Assembly: GCA_946405205.1 (NCBI GenBank)
Contig: CAMJGL010000004.1
Coordinates: 42,397 to 106,396 of the forward strand
DNA length: 64,000 bases
DNA from: F23-B02 sp946405205
Lineage (GTDB): Bacteria > Bacillota > Clostridia > Oscillospirales > Oscillospiraceae
Reading direction: 5' to 3'
Below are positions 43,744 through 51,544 of this stretch, piece by piece. The translations under genes and the position numbers were made by a program. Position 1 is the stretch's first letter. Every line of letters begins with the position of its first letter. The notes under the pieces are model-generated. The model was not told where the DNA came from. It did no database searches and saw only the letters and a list, made by a program, of their open reading frames with translations.

Positions 43744-44589
43744 ATGACGGAACGGTACAAATACAGTCGGGAAGGCTACCTGAACGAAAATTTCCGTATG
43801 TTCCATCTCAGGGACACGGCGGGGCAGGAGCTGGATTTTCATTTTCATGAATTTGACAAGATAGTTGTGCTGATCTCGGGAAGAGTAGACTACACGGTGG
43901 AAGGCACTACATATAAGCTCGAGCCCTGGGACATACTCCTTGTGCGCCATCATATGATACACAGGGCGGTCATCGACATGAGCGTGCCGTATGAGCGCAT
44001 CATTATATATATAGACTCGGCCTATGTTGACCGCTTCGCGCCCGAGGGCGGGCTTATGGAGTGCTTTTCGGAGGCTGAAAGGCGGCGGTTCTGCCTTATG
44101 CGTCCGGAGGAGAGCGAGATCCCCGCGCTGAGGGACGCCCTTGAGCGCCTTGAGGCCACAAGGGACGATACGGCATTCGGTTCTGAGCTTATGCGCGGCA
44201 CTATTTTTGTTCAGCTCATGGTGCTTTTAAACCGAATAATGCTCAAGGACGACAGCCATGATAATACCGCGGTCGAGTACAGCGAAAAGATTGCCGCGGT
44301 GCTGTCATATATAAATGAAAATCTCACAAAGGAGCTTCGGGTCGACGAGCTTGCCGCGATGAGCTATCTGAGCCGGTATCATTTCATGCGCCTTTTCAAA
44401 TCCCAGACCGGCTGCACCGTGCACAACTATATCCGTCAGAAGCGCCTTGTGCTGGCGGCACGGCTGATACGCGAGGGGATGAGCGCTGCAAGCGCCGCTG
44501 CCGAGTGCGGCTTTTCCGATTATTCAGCCTTCCACAGAGCCTTTACCGACACCTTCGGCGTAAGCCCGGGGAAAATCAAAAAGCAATAG
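43744..44589 (+). CDS. AraC-family transcriptional regulator with cupin domain
   Basis: A 281-residue protein. The N-terminal cupin holds DFHFHEFDKIVVLISGRVDYTVEG and LEPWDILLVRHHMIHR; the C-terminal double helix-turn-helix is LRVDELAAMSYLSRYHFMRLFKSQTGCTVHNYI and SAAAECGFSDYSAFHRAFTDTFGVSPGKIKK. GGAGG precedes ATG 43744. It is divergent from the SDF symporter with promoters 14 bases apart, so it probably regulates that gene in response to its substrate. Confidence 0.88.
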   Translation: MTERYKYSREGYLNENFRMFHLRDTAGQELDFHFHEFDKIVVLISGRVDYTVEGTTYKLEPWDILLVRHHMIHRAVIDMSVPYERIIIYIDSAYVDRFAPEGGLMECFSEAERRRFCLMRPEESEIPALRDALERLEATRDDTAFGSELMRGTIFVQLMVLLNRIMLKDDSHDNTAVEYSEKIAAVLSYINENLTKELRVDELAAMSYLSRYHFMRLFKSQTGCTVHNYIRQKRLVLAARLIREGMSAASAAAECGFSDYSAFHRAFTDTFGVSPGKIKKQ

Positions 44590-44598
44590 AGTTATGTA

Positions 44599-44623
44599 AA
44601 CCGCGGAGGACTGCTCCGCGGTT
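44599..44623. terminator. Hairpin between AraC gene and coat-protein genes
   Basis: A 9-bp GC-rich stem (AACCGCGGA, 44599-44607, with 44615-44623) in the convergent gap. No strong T-run, so termination is likely but not certain. Confidence 0.55.
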
Positions 44624-44630
44624 GTCCGCG

Positions 44631-44882
44631 TCAGCCCTGGGCGGATGCGAACTTCTGCTTTACCTGCTGGACATGCTGCTGCTGCGCCTCTTCGGTGGTG
44701 TACCAGCCGTGGCCGGACATCTCCTTGTAGAGTTTGTCCTGATTGCACAGGCTGTCGTTAAGAGCGGTGCTGAACGCCTGATGGACGTTTGCGGTGCTCG
44801 ATTCGATAGCGCCGTGCATAAAGAGATCGCAGACGCCCTTCGTTGTAAGGATCAGGTTTTCCATGATGTCTCTGTCGTTCAT
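44631..44882 (-). CDS. CotF-like spore coat protein
   Basis: An 83-residue helical protein (MNDRDIMENLILTTKGVCDLFMHGAIES ... TTEEAQQQHVQQVKQKF) resembling the CotF/coat family found in clostridial spores. AAGGAGG lies seven bases before the ATG. Pairs with a second small coat-like gene 12 bases upstream. Assignment rests on similarity of pattern and the sporulating host. Confidence 0.72.
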   Translation of the reverse strand: MNDRDIMENLILTTKGVCDLFMHGAIESSTANVHQAFSTALNDSLCNQDKLYKEMSGHGWYTTEEAQQQHVQQVKQKFASAQG

Positions 44883-44894
44883 CGTGCGGCCTCC

Positions 44895-45068
44895 TTAAAC
44901 AAGATTGTAAAACTGGGTAAACAGCTTCTGATTGCTGTTTACAAGCTGCTGTACCTGCTGCTTCAGAGCGGGGTCGGTGAGCTGGTTCACAGCAAGGTTG
45001 CACTGAGTCATCAAAAATTTGGTGTGACTGAGAGCGTCTTCGATATAGAGCAATTCTTTAGGCGTCAT
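44895..45068 (-). CDS. Small CotF-like spore coat protein
   Basis: A 57-residue helical protein (MTPKELLYIEDALSHTKFLMTQCNLAVNQL ... QQVQQLVNSNQKLF), like the N-terminal part of CotF-family coat proteins. ATG 45068 has GGAGG eight bases upstream. An in-frame TTG at 45083 is less likely. It forms a two-gene unit with the next gene, a common layout in spore-forming Clostridia. Confidence 0.7.
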   Translation of the reverse strand: MTPKELLYIEDALSHTKFLMTQCNLAVNQLTDPALKQQVQQLVNSNQKLFTQFYNLV

Positions 45069-45185
45069 ATTCTTTCCCTCCAAAGTTATTAAGCTGATAG
45101 CTCGCTTCTATTATCTGCGCATGAAGCGCCGCTTATGCTGGCAATAGAAAACTATTTGGTAATTTTTGAATATTTGAACGTATAC

Positions 45186-45214
45186 TTGCGGTCATGCCAG
45201 CGTTGTGCTAAAAT
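45186..45214 (+). promoter_or_regulatory. Promoter of the pyridoxal kinase gene
   Basis: TTGCGG (45186-45191), 17 bases, TAAAAT (45209-45214), about 30 bases before the ATG. Confidence 0.5.
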
Positions 45215-45245
45215 CAAGAAAGATTTTTTCAGAGGTTATAAGAAA

Positions 45246-46130
45246 ATGACTGATAAACTACCAAAGCTTCCGCGCATGGCGGCGATACACGATCTGTCGG
45301 GACTGGGGAAATGCTCGCTGACTGTCGCCCTGCCCATAGTATCGGCTACGGGCGTAGAGTGCTGCTGCATCCCGACGGCGCTTCTTTCCACGCATACGGG
45401 CGGCTTCACCGGATGGACGTTCACGGATCTCAGCGGAGATATAGTTCCCATAGCCGAGCACTGGAAGGAGCTCAATGCCGGCTTTGACGCAATATACTCC
45501 GGCTATCTTGCCTCGGAGGCTCAGGGCGAGCTTTTGGAGCGGGCCATAGAGCTTCTTAGCGGAGACGATACTCTTGTGATCGTTGACCCCGCTATGGCCG
45601 ATAACGGTAAATACTATGCAAATCTCGACGGCCGCATGGCCGCGTGCTTCCGCAAGCTGATAAAAAAGGCGGATATAATAACCCCGAATGTGACGGAGGC
45701 GTGCTTCCTGACGGACACCGAATACAGAGCCGGACCGCACAGCATTGATTTTATCACGGAGCTTATCGACAAGCTCTCGGCCCTCGGACCCAAGTTCGTT
45801 GCGGTGACCGGCGTGAGCCTTGAACTGGGGAAAATCGGCATAGTTGCGAGGGATAACGAGAGCGGTAAGGTCAGCACGGTGATGAACAAGGCTCTTGACG
45901 GCACCTTCCACGGTTCGGGCGACGTTTTCGCCTCTGCATTCGCTGCGCTGCTCACGCGGGGCGCGGAGCTCGAGGATGCGCTGAGCACTGCCGAGGACTT
46001 TGTGACCGCAGCCATAGAGCGCACCGCACGGCGCGGCACCCCGCGGCATTACGGTCTCGACTTTGAAGGCGTTCTTCCGGCATATGTTAGAAAAATTGAA
46101 GAATTATTTGTTGAAAATGCAGAGTCCTGA
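45246..46130 (+). CDS. pdxY: Pyridoxal/pyridoxamine kinase
   Basis: A ~294-residue ribokinase-superfamily enzyme phosphorylating B6 vitamers. The N-terminus MAAIHDLSGLGKCSLTVALPIVSATGVECC and the FxGWT element (GGFTGWTFTDL) are PdxY/PdxK-like. IVDPAMADNGKYY and the anion-hole/catalytic GTFHGSGDVFASAFAALL follow. The catalytic Asp is in GSGD. Start 45246 fits the family N-terminus; the 37 codons before it do not. Its stop lies in the loop of a hairpin (46116-46142). Confidence 0.88.
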   Translation: MTDKLPKLPRMAAIHDLSGLGKCSLTVALPIVSATGVECCCIPTALLSTHTGGFTGWTFTDLSGDIVPIAEHWKELNAGFDAIYSGYLASEAQGELLERAIELLSGDDTLVIVDPAMADNGKYYANLDGRMAACFRKLIKKADIITPNVTEACFLTDTEYRAGPHSIDFITELIDKLSALGPKFVAVTGVSLELGKIGIVARDNESGKVSTVMNKALDGTFHGSGDVFASAFAALLTRGAELEDALSTAEDFVTAAIERTARRGTPRHYGLDFEGVLPAYVRKIEELFVENAES

Positions 46131-46142
46131 GGGCTCTGCATT
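46116..46142 (+). terminator. Hairpin containing the pdxY stop codon
   Basis: AATGCAGAG (46116-46124) pairs with CTCTGCATT (46134-46142). The TGA of pdxY (46128-46130) is in the loop. Only a short T-rich tail follows. Confidence 0.5.
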
Positions 46143-46227
46143 GAAGTATTTGAACATTTTGCTCGAAATGTGTATGGTAATTGCTTTTAATTCCAGTAAA
46201 AAACAGTAAGAAGGACTTGACACAAAC

Positions 46228-46257
46228 TTGACATTTGCAGAGTGGATTTAGTATAAT
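46228..46257 (+). promoter_or_regulatory. Promoter of the first dehydratase unit
   Basis: Consensus -35 TTGACA (46228-46233), 18-base spacer, -10 TATAAT (46252-46257). A second TTGACA (46217-46222) lies 11 bases upstream. The ~87-base leader contains a hairpin (46272-46303) with CGGAGC/GCTCCG and GTATT/AATAC arms. Confidence 0.75.
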
Positions 46258-46350
46258 CATAAAATGAAGTTCGGAGCAGTATTATTCTGGGAATACGGCT
46301 CCGGCAATAACAGGTAAGCAAAAATCTTTAATAAGCGGAAGGGGTTGCAA

Positions 46351-47538
46351 ATGAAAGACCTAAAGCATCTGATCTATTTTGAAAACCTGCTTCAGGACGC
46401 TCAGAACGAGCTCGTCACTAAGGCAGTGGAGGACGGGGAACTGGCACTTGGCTACAACTGCTATTACATACCCGAAGTCCTCCTGAATCTTGAAGGCTGC
46501 TTTTCTTCAAGATTACGCGCACCGAACTGCACATCCACTGACATCGCAAACTACTACATGACCAACAGAACCTGTCCCTATGCCCGCTCCATTCTCGAGC
46601 GCGCGATCGAGGGAGGCTACAACTATCTGAGCTGCCTGTTCGGCGCGGAGAGCTGCGCTACCATGGAGCGTATGGAGGAGCACTTCTTCCTGATCAATCC
46701 CGTTAAGAACGAAAAGTTCTTCGTAACGCAGATCGACCCCCCCATGAAGGGCGACCAGACGAACCTTGACTACTACAAGGCACAGCTCATGCTCAAGGTC
46801 GTGGAGCCCATGAGAGACCGCCTGGGCGTCGACACCTCCGAGGCTGCCATGCGCAAGGCCATCGAGGAGCACAATGAGCTCTGCCGCGTCATCACCGAGA
46901 TCGGCGATTTCCGCAAGCTGGACAATCCGCCCATCACCGGCTATGAGTTCCACGTCATCGAGCTCGTGAGCCAGGTATGCCCGCACAAGCTCATTCTCCC
47001 GTATCTTAAAGAGACCCTTGAGGAGATCAAGACCCGCAAGCCTGAGAAGAAATTCCCGTTCCGCGCCCGTGTTGTCCTCGTCGGTTCCGAGATCGACGAT
47101 CCCGAGTTTACCAAGCTCATCGAGATGTGCGGCGCGATGGTCGTTGCCGACCGTTACTGCTTCGGCTCTCTGCCCGGCCGCGAGGAGATCGAGATTCTCG
47201 ACGGTGAGACCGCGTTTGACGCAATCTGCCGCCACTACCTGCGCTGGAACCAGTGCGCACGCTTCATGGACGGCATGAAGATCGACCAGCGCCACGACGA
47301 GGCCAAGAGACTTGTCGATGAGTACAAGGCCGACGGCATCATCTATGAGAACATGAAGTTCTGTGAGTTCTGGAGCTATGACAAGGTGCTTGCCAACCAC
47401 ATCTTCACCAACGAGCATCACATCCCCTGCTGCACCATCGAGAAGGAATACGCACTCGGCGCGGTCGGCCAGCTCCGTACCCGCTTCCAGGCGTTCATCG
47501 AATCGCTGGAAATCAAGTCCATTCAGGGAGGTAAGTAA
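46351..47538 (+). CDS. 2-hydroxyacyl-CoA dehydratase-family alpha-type subunit (copy 1)
   Basis: A 395-residue protein of the HgdA/HgdB/BcrB/BcrC family, whose members hold a [4Fe-4S] or double-cubane cluster for radical dehydration or low-potential reduction. Probable cluster ligands are Cys75 (TNRTCPYARSILERAIEGGY), Cys102 (GAESCATMERM) and the Cys of MKFCEFWSYD near residue 335. All three recur in copy 2. The C-terminus GQLRTRFQAFIESLE is a family hallmark. Two bases separate it from the beta-type gene. Substrate unknown. Confidence 0.85.
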   Translation: MKDLKHLIYFENLLQDAQNELVTKAVEDGELALGYNCYYIPEVLLNLEGCFSSRLRAPNCTSTDIANYYMTNRTCPYARSILERAIEGGYNYLSCLFGAESCATMERMEEHFFLINPVKNEKFFVTQIDPPMKGDQTNLDYYKAQLMLKVVEPMRDRLGVDTSEAAMRKAIEEHNELCRVITEIGDFRKLDNPPITGYEFHVIELVSQVCPHKLILPYLKETLEEIKTRKPEKKFPFRARVVLVGSEIDDPEFTKLIEMCGAMVVADRYCFGSLPGREEIEILDGETAFDAICRHYLRWNQCARFMDGMKIDQRHDEAKRLVDEYKADGIIYENMKFCEFWSYDKVLANHIFTNEHHIPCCTIEKEYALGAVGQLRTRFQAFIESLEIKSIQGGK

Positions 47539-47540
47539 TA

Positions 47541-49142
47541 ATGTTTGATAAAGTTATAGCCTCGATCGACAAAAAGCTCGAACGTTTCGACCCGATATGG
47601 CAGGCCGAGCACGGCAAGGGCGGCCAGAGGAGCCGTTACTATGATAAGACTGGCGTTGCCAAGTATCGTGAATGGCGCGGCGTCAAGGACACCATGGTCG
47701 ACTATGCTGCGTGGCTGAAGAACCTCATGTCCATGGCTCAGATGGTCGCCTCCGCACCCGTTGCCTGCCTCAAGGGCTTCTGGGAATACCGCTGGATGGG
47801 CTCCTACCTCGGAACTTTCATGTTCATCGACCGCCTGTTCGAGGGCTACCGCGGCTATGAGCTCAAGATAGCGCATCTGAATATGCACGCCATCGTACAG
47901 AGCCTGACAAAGAAGATCGCTCTTGTTCTCGCAAACGACAGACGTCTGGGCGGCGGCCCCCTGACCGACCGCATGGTTCCTATGGATGAGGTTCTGCCCC
48001 CGCTGTTCATGACGGGTTTCAAGGATCTTATTCCCATCCCTCTTCAGACTCTTCCCGAGTTCATCATCTGCGACGTTGACCAGCATATCGAGCCTTACTA
48101 TATAGACGTTGCCGAGTCCTACGGACTTCCCGCCGACGTCTGCTCCCGCTGCGCGGCCGAGACCGGCGTTGCGATTGATGACGCGTTCCCCCTCATCGGC
48201 AAGGCACTGCTCTCCACCAATATGCCGTGCAACGCCTCGGAGGCCACCTCCATGTTCCAGCGCCGCCGCATCGGTATGCCCGACTTCCCCGTAACTCTGG
48301 CTATGATACATAATGAGCCGGGCGCTCATCCCTATTCCACCCAGATGCTCAAGGACGCCATCGCGTTCATCGAGAAGGAATACAATGTCAAGTACGATTG
48401 GAACGAGCTGTTCAAGTACGCTGCGCTCATGAACGAGCAGAACACCATCGAGCTCGAGAAGTGGGACTACATGAAGACCCCGTACAACCCCCTTGTCGGC
48501 ATCGCCGAGACGCTGTACCGCCTGTATGCATGGGCTTCCGTAAACGGCCAGGATCCGTACTTTAATAAGACCGACCGCAAGGTCATCAAGATCATCCGCA
48601 AAGCATATGAAGAGAAGTATGAGCCCTTTGCAGGCAAGACCCGCCACCGCGCCTTCCTGTGGGGCCCCTCCGCCGTGTACTACACTGACTTCCCGACCTG
48701 GATCCAGAACTGCTGGGGCATCAATATAGTCCTGAACATGGACTCCACCATGGGTCATAACATGATAAGCACCACCGATCCCGAGAAGGCTATCGAGGAT
48801 CTGGCCATCTTCTCAGAGAAGGCCACCATGCGTCATCACGCCGTCGGCGGCTGGGATAACGTCAACGCCATATGGGAGTGGGCGAAGAACTTCAACTGCG
48901 ACATGGTACTGTACAACGACAACATTGCCTGCAAGGGCATGCTCGGCGTCCATGCCGTCATGGAGGAGCAGGCAAGAGAGCTCGGCTTCCACTTCATCTT
49001 CGTTGAGCATGACCTTGAGGACTGCCGTACCGTTTCCCGTCAGGATATGCGCAACTGCATCAACAGCTATATGTCCGTCGTCCTGGGCGAGGAGCCTCTG
49101 GATCCCACCATCGTTGAGTTCGACGACAGCGCGGCATATTGA
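47541..49142 (+). CDS. 2-hydroxyacyl-CoA dehydratase-family large beta-type subunit (copy 1)
   Basis: A 533-residue protein whose C-terminal ~350 residues match the dehydratase family, with likely ligands Cys201/Cys204 (DVCSRCAAETG), Cys230 (NMPCNASEA) and the Cys of DNIACKGMLG. The N-terminal ~170 residues are an extra helical region (REWRGVKDTMVDYAAWLKNL, WEYRWMGSYLGTFMFIDRLF) shared with copy 2 but not with HgdB or FldC, which are about 370-420 residues. The ending EHDLEDCRTVSRQDMRNCIN corresponds to the usual IExDxxDxR tail. Likely pairs with the gene before it. Confidence 0.82.
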   Translation: MFDKVIASIDKKLERFDPIWQAEHGKGGQRSRYYDKTGVAKYREWRGVKDTMVDYAAWLKNLMSMAQMVASAPVACLKGFWEYRWMGSYLGTFMFIDRLFEGYRGYELKIAHLNMHAIVQSLTKKIALVLANDRRLGGGPLTDRMVPMDEVLPPLFMTGFKDLIPIPLQTLPEFIICDVDQHIEPYYIDVAESYGLPADVCSRCAAETGVAIDDAFPLIGKALLSTNMPCNASEATSMFQRRRIGMPDFPVTLAMIHNEPGAHPYSTQMLKDAIAFIEKEYNVKYDWNELFKYAALMNEQNTIELEKWDYMKTPYNPLVGIAETLYRLYAWASVNGQDPYFNKTDRKVIKIIRKAYEEKYEPFAGKTRHRAFLWGPSAVYYTDFPTWIQNCWGINIVLNMDSTMGHNMISTTDPEKAIEDLAIFSEKATMRHHAVGGWDNVNAIWEWAKNFNCDMVLYNDNIACKGMLGVHAVMEEQARELGFHFIFVEHDLEDCRTVSRQDMRNCINSYMSVVLGEEPLDPTIVEFDDSAAY

Positions 49143-49158
49143 TAGGAGGATAATCATA

Positions 49159-49332
49159 ATGAAAACTGTTGCTAAGATCGGCGGCAAGGTAGCCCTGACT
49201 GCGCTCATCGCATTCGTAGGCACCTTTACCCTCTACATCACCAACGGCGAGAACAAACTCATATATTACGTCATTCGCCCCCTGCTGAACAAGCACTATG
49301 ACAGTCAGGTCCGCGACCGCAGGATCGTCTGA
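49159..49332 (+). CDS. Small one-helix membrane peptide (copy 1)
   Basis: A 57-residue protein: basic N-terminus (MKTVAKIGGK), one membrane helix (VALTALIAFVGTFTLYI), and a polar basic tail (LLNKHYDSQVRDRRIV). TAGGAGG precedes the ATG at a good distance. Last gene of the first unit. The second unit ends in a peptide of the same length and layout, which supports that both are real and suggests membrane tethering of the enzyme. Confidence 0.75.
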   Translation: MKTVAKIGGKVALTALIAFVGTFTLYITNGENKLIYYVIRPLLNKHYDSQVRDRRIV

Positions 49333-49343
49333 TAACCGCATTT

Positions 49344-49385
49344 GATAAAAAAGGTAATTCCGTTTTTGGGATTACCTTTTTTATC
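49344..49385 (+). terminator. Terminator of the first dehydratase unit
   Basis: A 15-bp stem (49344-49358 with 49371-49385), extendable through CCGCA/TGCGG flanks, with a T-rich right arm. Confidence 0.8.
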
Positions 49386-49458
49386 TTGCGGAAACTGACT
49401 TTACACTGACAAAAAAGTGTATAGCCAGCAATAAAAACCCCTTAATTTTTCCTGTTTT

Positions 49459-49511
49459 TTTAACACAATTGGAAGTATAATCTCTTGCAAATCCAAGCAT
49501 CTTGTGTTAAA
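49459..49511. promoter_or_regulatory. Inverted repeat flanking the -10 region of the second dehydratase unit
   Basis: TTTAACACAA (49459-49468) and TTGTGTTAAA (49502-49511) are perfect complements 33 bases apart. Between them lies TATAAT (49476-49481) with no good -35 box, which fits an activator-dependent or repressed promoter. A small hairpin (49523-49545) follows before the ribosome site. Confidence 0.45.
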
Positions 49512-49566
49512 CTGTTATCAAAATGCGCAAGGTATGTCTGCGCATCCATGAAGGGGGGACGAATTA

Positions 49567-50331
49567 TTGGAAAACAAAGCAAAAATAATCGCAGTCGCCG
49601 GTAAGGGAGGCGTCGGCAAGACGTCGATCTCCGCATCAATAGTGAGGCTTCTGGTAGAAAACTTTCCGGATAAGAAGATCCTTGCGATCGATGCAGACCC
49701 TGCGGTCGGCCTGTCGGTTGCTCTGGGAGTCGACGTAAAGCTCACGCTTGACGATATCCGAATGAGCATTGTTGACAGCGTCGAAAACGGCGAGACCAGA
49801 GAAGCTCTGGAGCTGCTCAGCGAAGCAAGATTCAAGATCTTTGACGCGCTGGTCGAGATGCCCGGCTTTGCATTCCTCGGCATCGGCAGACCCGAAAGCT
49901 CGGGCTGCTACTGCAAGGTAAACTCTTACCTGAAGGAAGTCATAGGCATTCTGGCAAACAGCTTCGACTATGTCGTCATCGACGGTGAGGCGGGAATCGA
50001 GCAGATCCAGCGCCGCGTTATGGATAAGGTAACTCATCTGCTGCTGGTCACCGATCAGAGCAAGAAGGGCTGCCAGGTAATATCCACCATCAAAGGCGTT
50101 GCCGACGATCTCATCGTTTATGACAGGATCGGCGCCATCGTGAACCGTATGACCAATCCCGAGCTCGCGGAGCTCATCACTGTGCCCGGTGTTGACATCG
50201 TGGCATTCATCCCTGCGGACAATGCTTTTGCCGCCAACGATATTAAAGGCAAGAGCGTGCTCAATTTGCCCGAGGATTCTCTTATGCTCAATGGAGTAAA
50301 GGAAGCGCTCCAAAAAATAGAAATTCTTTGA
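49567..50331 (+). CDS. CooC-type metallocluster maturation ATPase
   Basis: A 254-residue SIMIBI ATPase with deviant Walker A AVAGKGGVGKTS, switch DADPAVGLSVALG, the metal-binding Cys-x-Cys of CooC (SSGCYCKVN, Cys114 and Cys116) and the DGEAGIEQIQRR motif. CooC proteins insert nickel into CO dehydrogenase, and relatives serve other metal enzymes. No CO dehydrogenase gene is nearby; it sits between two dehydratase pairs, so it probably matures or loads their clusters. The start is TTG at 49567, after a very strong AAGGGGGG site. Confidence 0.88.
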   Translation: MENKAKIIAVAGKGGVGKTSISASIVRLLVENFPDKKILAIDADPAVGLSVALGVDVKLTLDDIRMSIVDSVENGETREALELLSEARFKIFDALVEMPGFAFLGIGRPESSGCYCKVNSYLKEVIGILANSFDYVVIDGEAGIEQIQRRVMDKVTHLLLVTDQSKKGCQVISTIKGVADDLIVYDRIGAIVNRMTNPELAELITVPGVDIVAFIPADNAFAANDIKGKSVLNLPEDSLMLNGVKEALQKIEIL

Positions 50332-50347
50332 AGAAGAGGTGTAACAT

Positions 50348-51544
50348 TTGAAAGATCTTAAGCATCTGATCTACTTCGAAAGTCTTCTTGAGAATGCCGA
50401 CAATGACCTGGTAAAGCAGGCTCAGGCTGAGGGCGATATCTGCCTTGGCTACACCTGCTACCATGTTCCCGAGGTTCTTCTCAACATAGGCAACTGTTTC
50501 TCCGTGCGTCTGCGCGCACCCAACACTGGATCCATCGATATCGCGACCTACTACATGTCCAACTACACCTGCGAGTATGCTCGTGCACTCGTGGAACGCG
50601 GCATCGAAGGCGGCTATCAGTTCCTCGACGCGATGATCGGCGTTGACGCCTGCTCCATGATGAACCGTGCAATGGAGCATTTCGATGTCCTGAAGATCAA
50701 CGAAAAGGAAAAGTTCTTTGTAACTCACATGGACATTCCCTACAAAGTAGTTGACTACACCATCGACGCATATGTCACCCAGATGCAGCTCCATCTCCTG
50801 GACAACATCCATGAGAAGTTCGGCGTTGACGTTTCCGATAAGGCTATCCGCAAGGCAGTCAAGGAGCACAACGAAGTCTGCAAGATCCTCACCGAGATCG
50901 GCGATATGCGCAAGGCTGATAACCCCGTTATCACCGGATATGAGTACCATGTCCTCAACCTCGTGAGCTACACCTGCCCCAAGAGACTCATACTCCCGTA
51001 CCTGAAGGAGACCCTCAAGGAGCTGAAGACCCGCAAGCCCGATCCCAAGCCCTGGTTCCGTGCAAGAGTTGCAATCGTCGGCTCCGAGATCGACGATCAC
51101 AACCTCACCAAGCTTATCGAAGGCACCGGCGCATTCGTATGCTCCGACCGTCACTGCTTCGGTTCCACTCCCGGCCGCGAGGTCATTGAGCTCAACGATG
51201 ACGAGCCCGCACTTATCCAGATCTGCCGCCACGTCATGGAGCACTCCGAGTGCGCACGCTACATATCTGACGAGAAGGTCCTGCAGCGCCGTGAGACCGC
51301 AGACCGCCTCGCAAAGGAATACAAGGCCGAGGGCATCATCTACGAGCAGATGAAGTACTGCGACTACTGGGGCTTCGAGCGCGCACTCGTCAGCCACGTC
51401 ATGGCAGAGGAATACGGCTGGCCCGTACTGTCCATCGACAGACTGTACAACAACGGCAACTCCGGTCAGCTCCGTACTCGCTGCCAGGCCTTTGTTGAAT
51501 CTCTCGAAATCAAGCGTATTCACAAAGAGGAGGGTAATAAGTAA
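50348..51544 (+). CDS. 2-hydroxyacyl-CoA dehydratase-family alpha-type subunit (copy 2)
   Basis: A 398-residue paralogue of copy 1, starting with the same MKDLKHLIYFE sequence, which confirms the TTG start at 50348. Conserved Cys75 (SNYTCEYARALVERGIEGGY), Cys102 (GVDACSMMNRA) and the Cys of MKYCDYWGFE match copy 1. C-terminus GQLRTRCQAFVESLEIK. Codon use is highly biased (mostly GCA, AAG, ATC, CGC/CGT), which suggests strong expression. It shares one base with the next gene (TAATG). Confidence 0.85.
   Translation: MKDLKHLIYFESLLENADNDLVKQAQAEGDICLGYTCYHVPEVLLNIGNCFSVRLRAPNTGSIDIATYYMSNYTCEYARALVERGIEGGYQFLDAMIGVDACSMMNRAMEHFDVLKINEKEKFFVTHMDIPYKVVDYTIDAYVTQMQLHLLDNIHEKFGVDVSDKAIRKAVKEHNEVCKILTEIGDMRKADNPVITGYEYHVLNLVSYTCPKRLILPYLKETLKELKTRKPDPKPWFRARVAIVGSEIDDHNLTKLIEGTGAFVCSDRHCFGSTPGREVIELNDDEPALIQICRHVMEHSECARYISDEKVLQRRETADRLAKEYKAEGIIYEQMKYCDYWGFERALVSHVMAEEYGWPVLSIDRLYNNGNSGQLRTRCQAFVESLEIKRIHKEEGNK

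Noticed and set aside
43612..43962. 117-residue N-terminal extension of the SDF symporter
   Set aside because: It does not resemble the family, would cover both divergent promoters, and a good ribosome site supports the start at 43611.
49567..50331. Chromosome-partitioning ParA or nitrogenase NifH for the P-loop ATPase
   Set aside because: The Cys-x-Cys motif and the EAG motif are of the CooC type. There is no ParB or parS, and the NifH cluster cysteines are absent.
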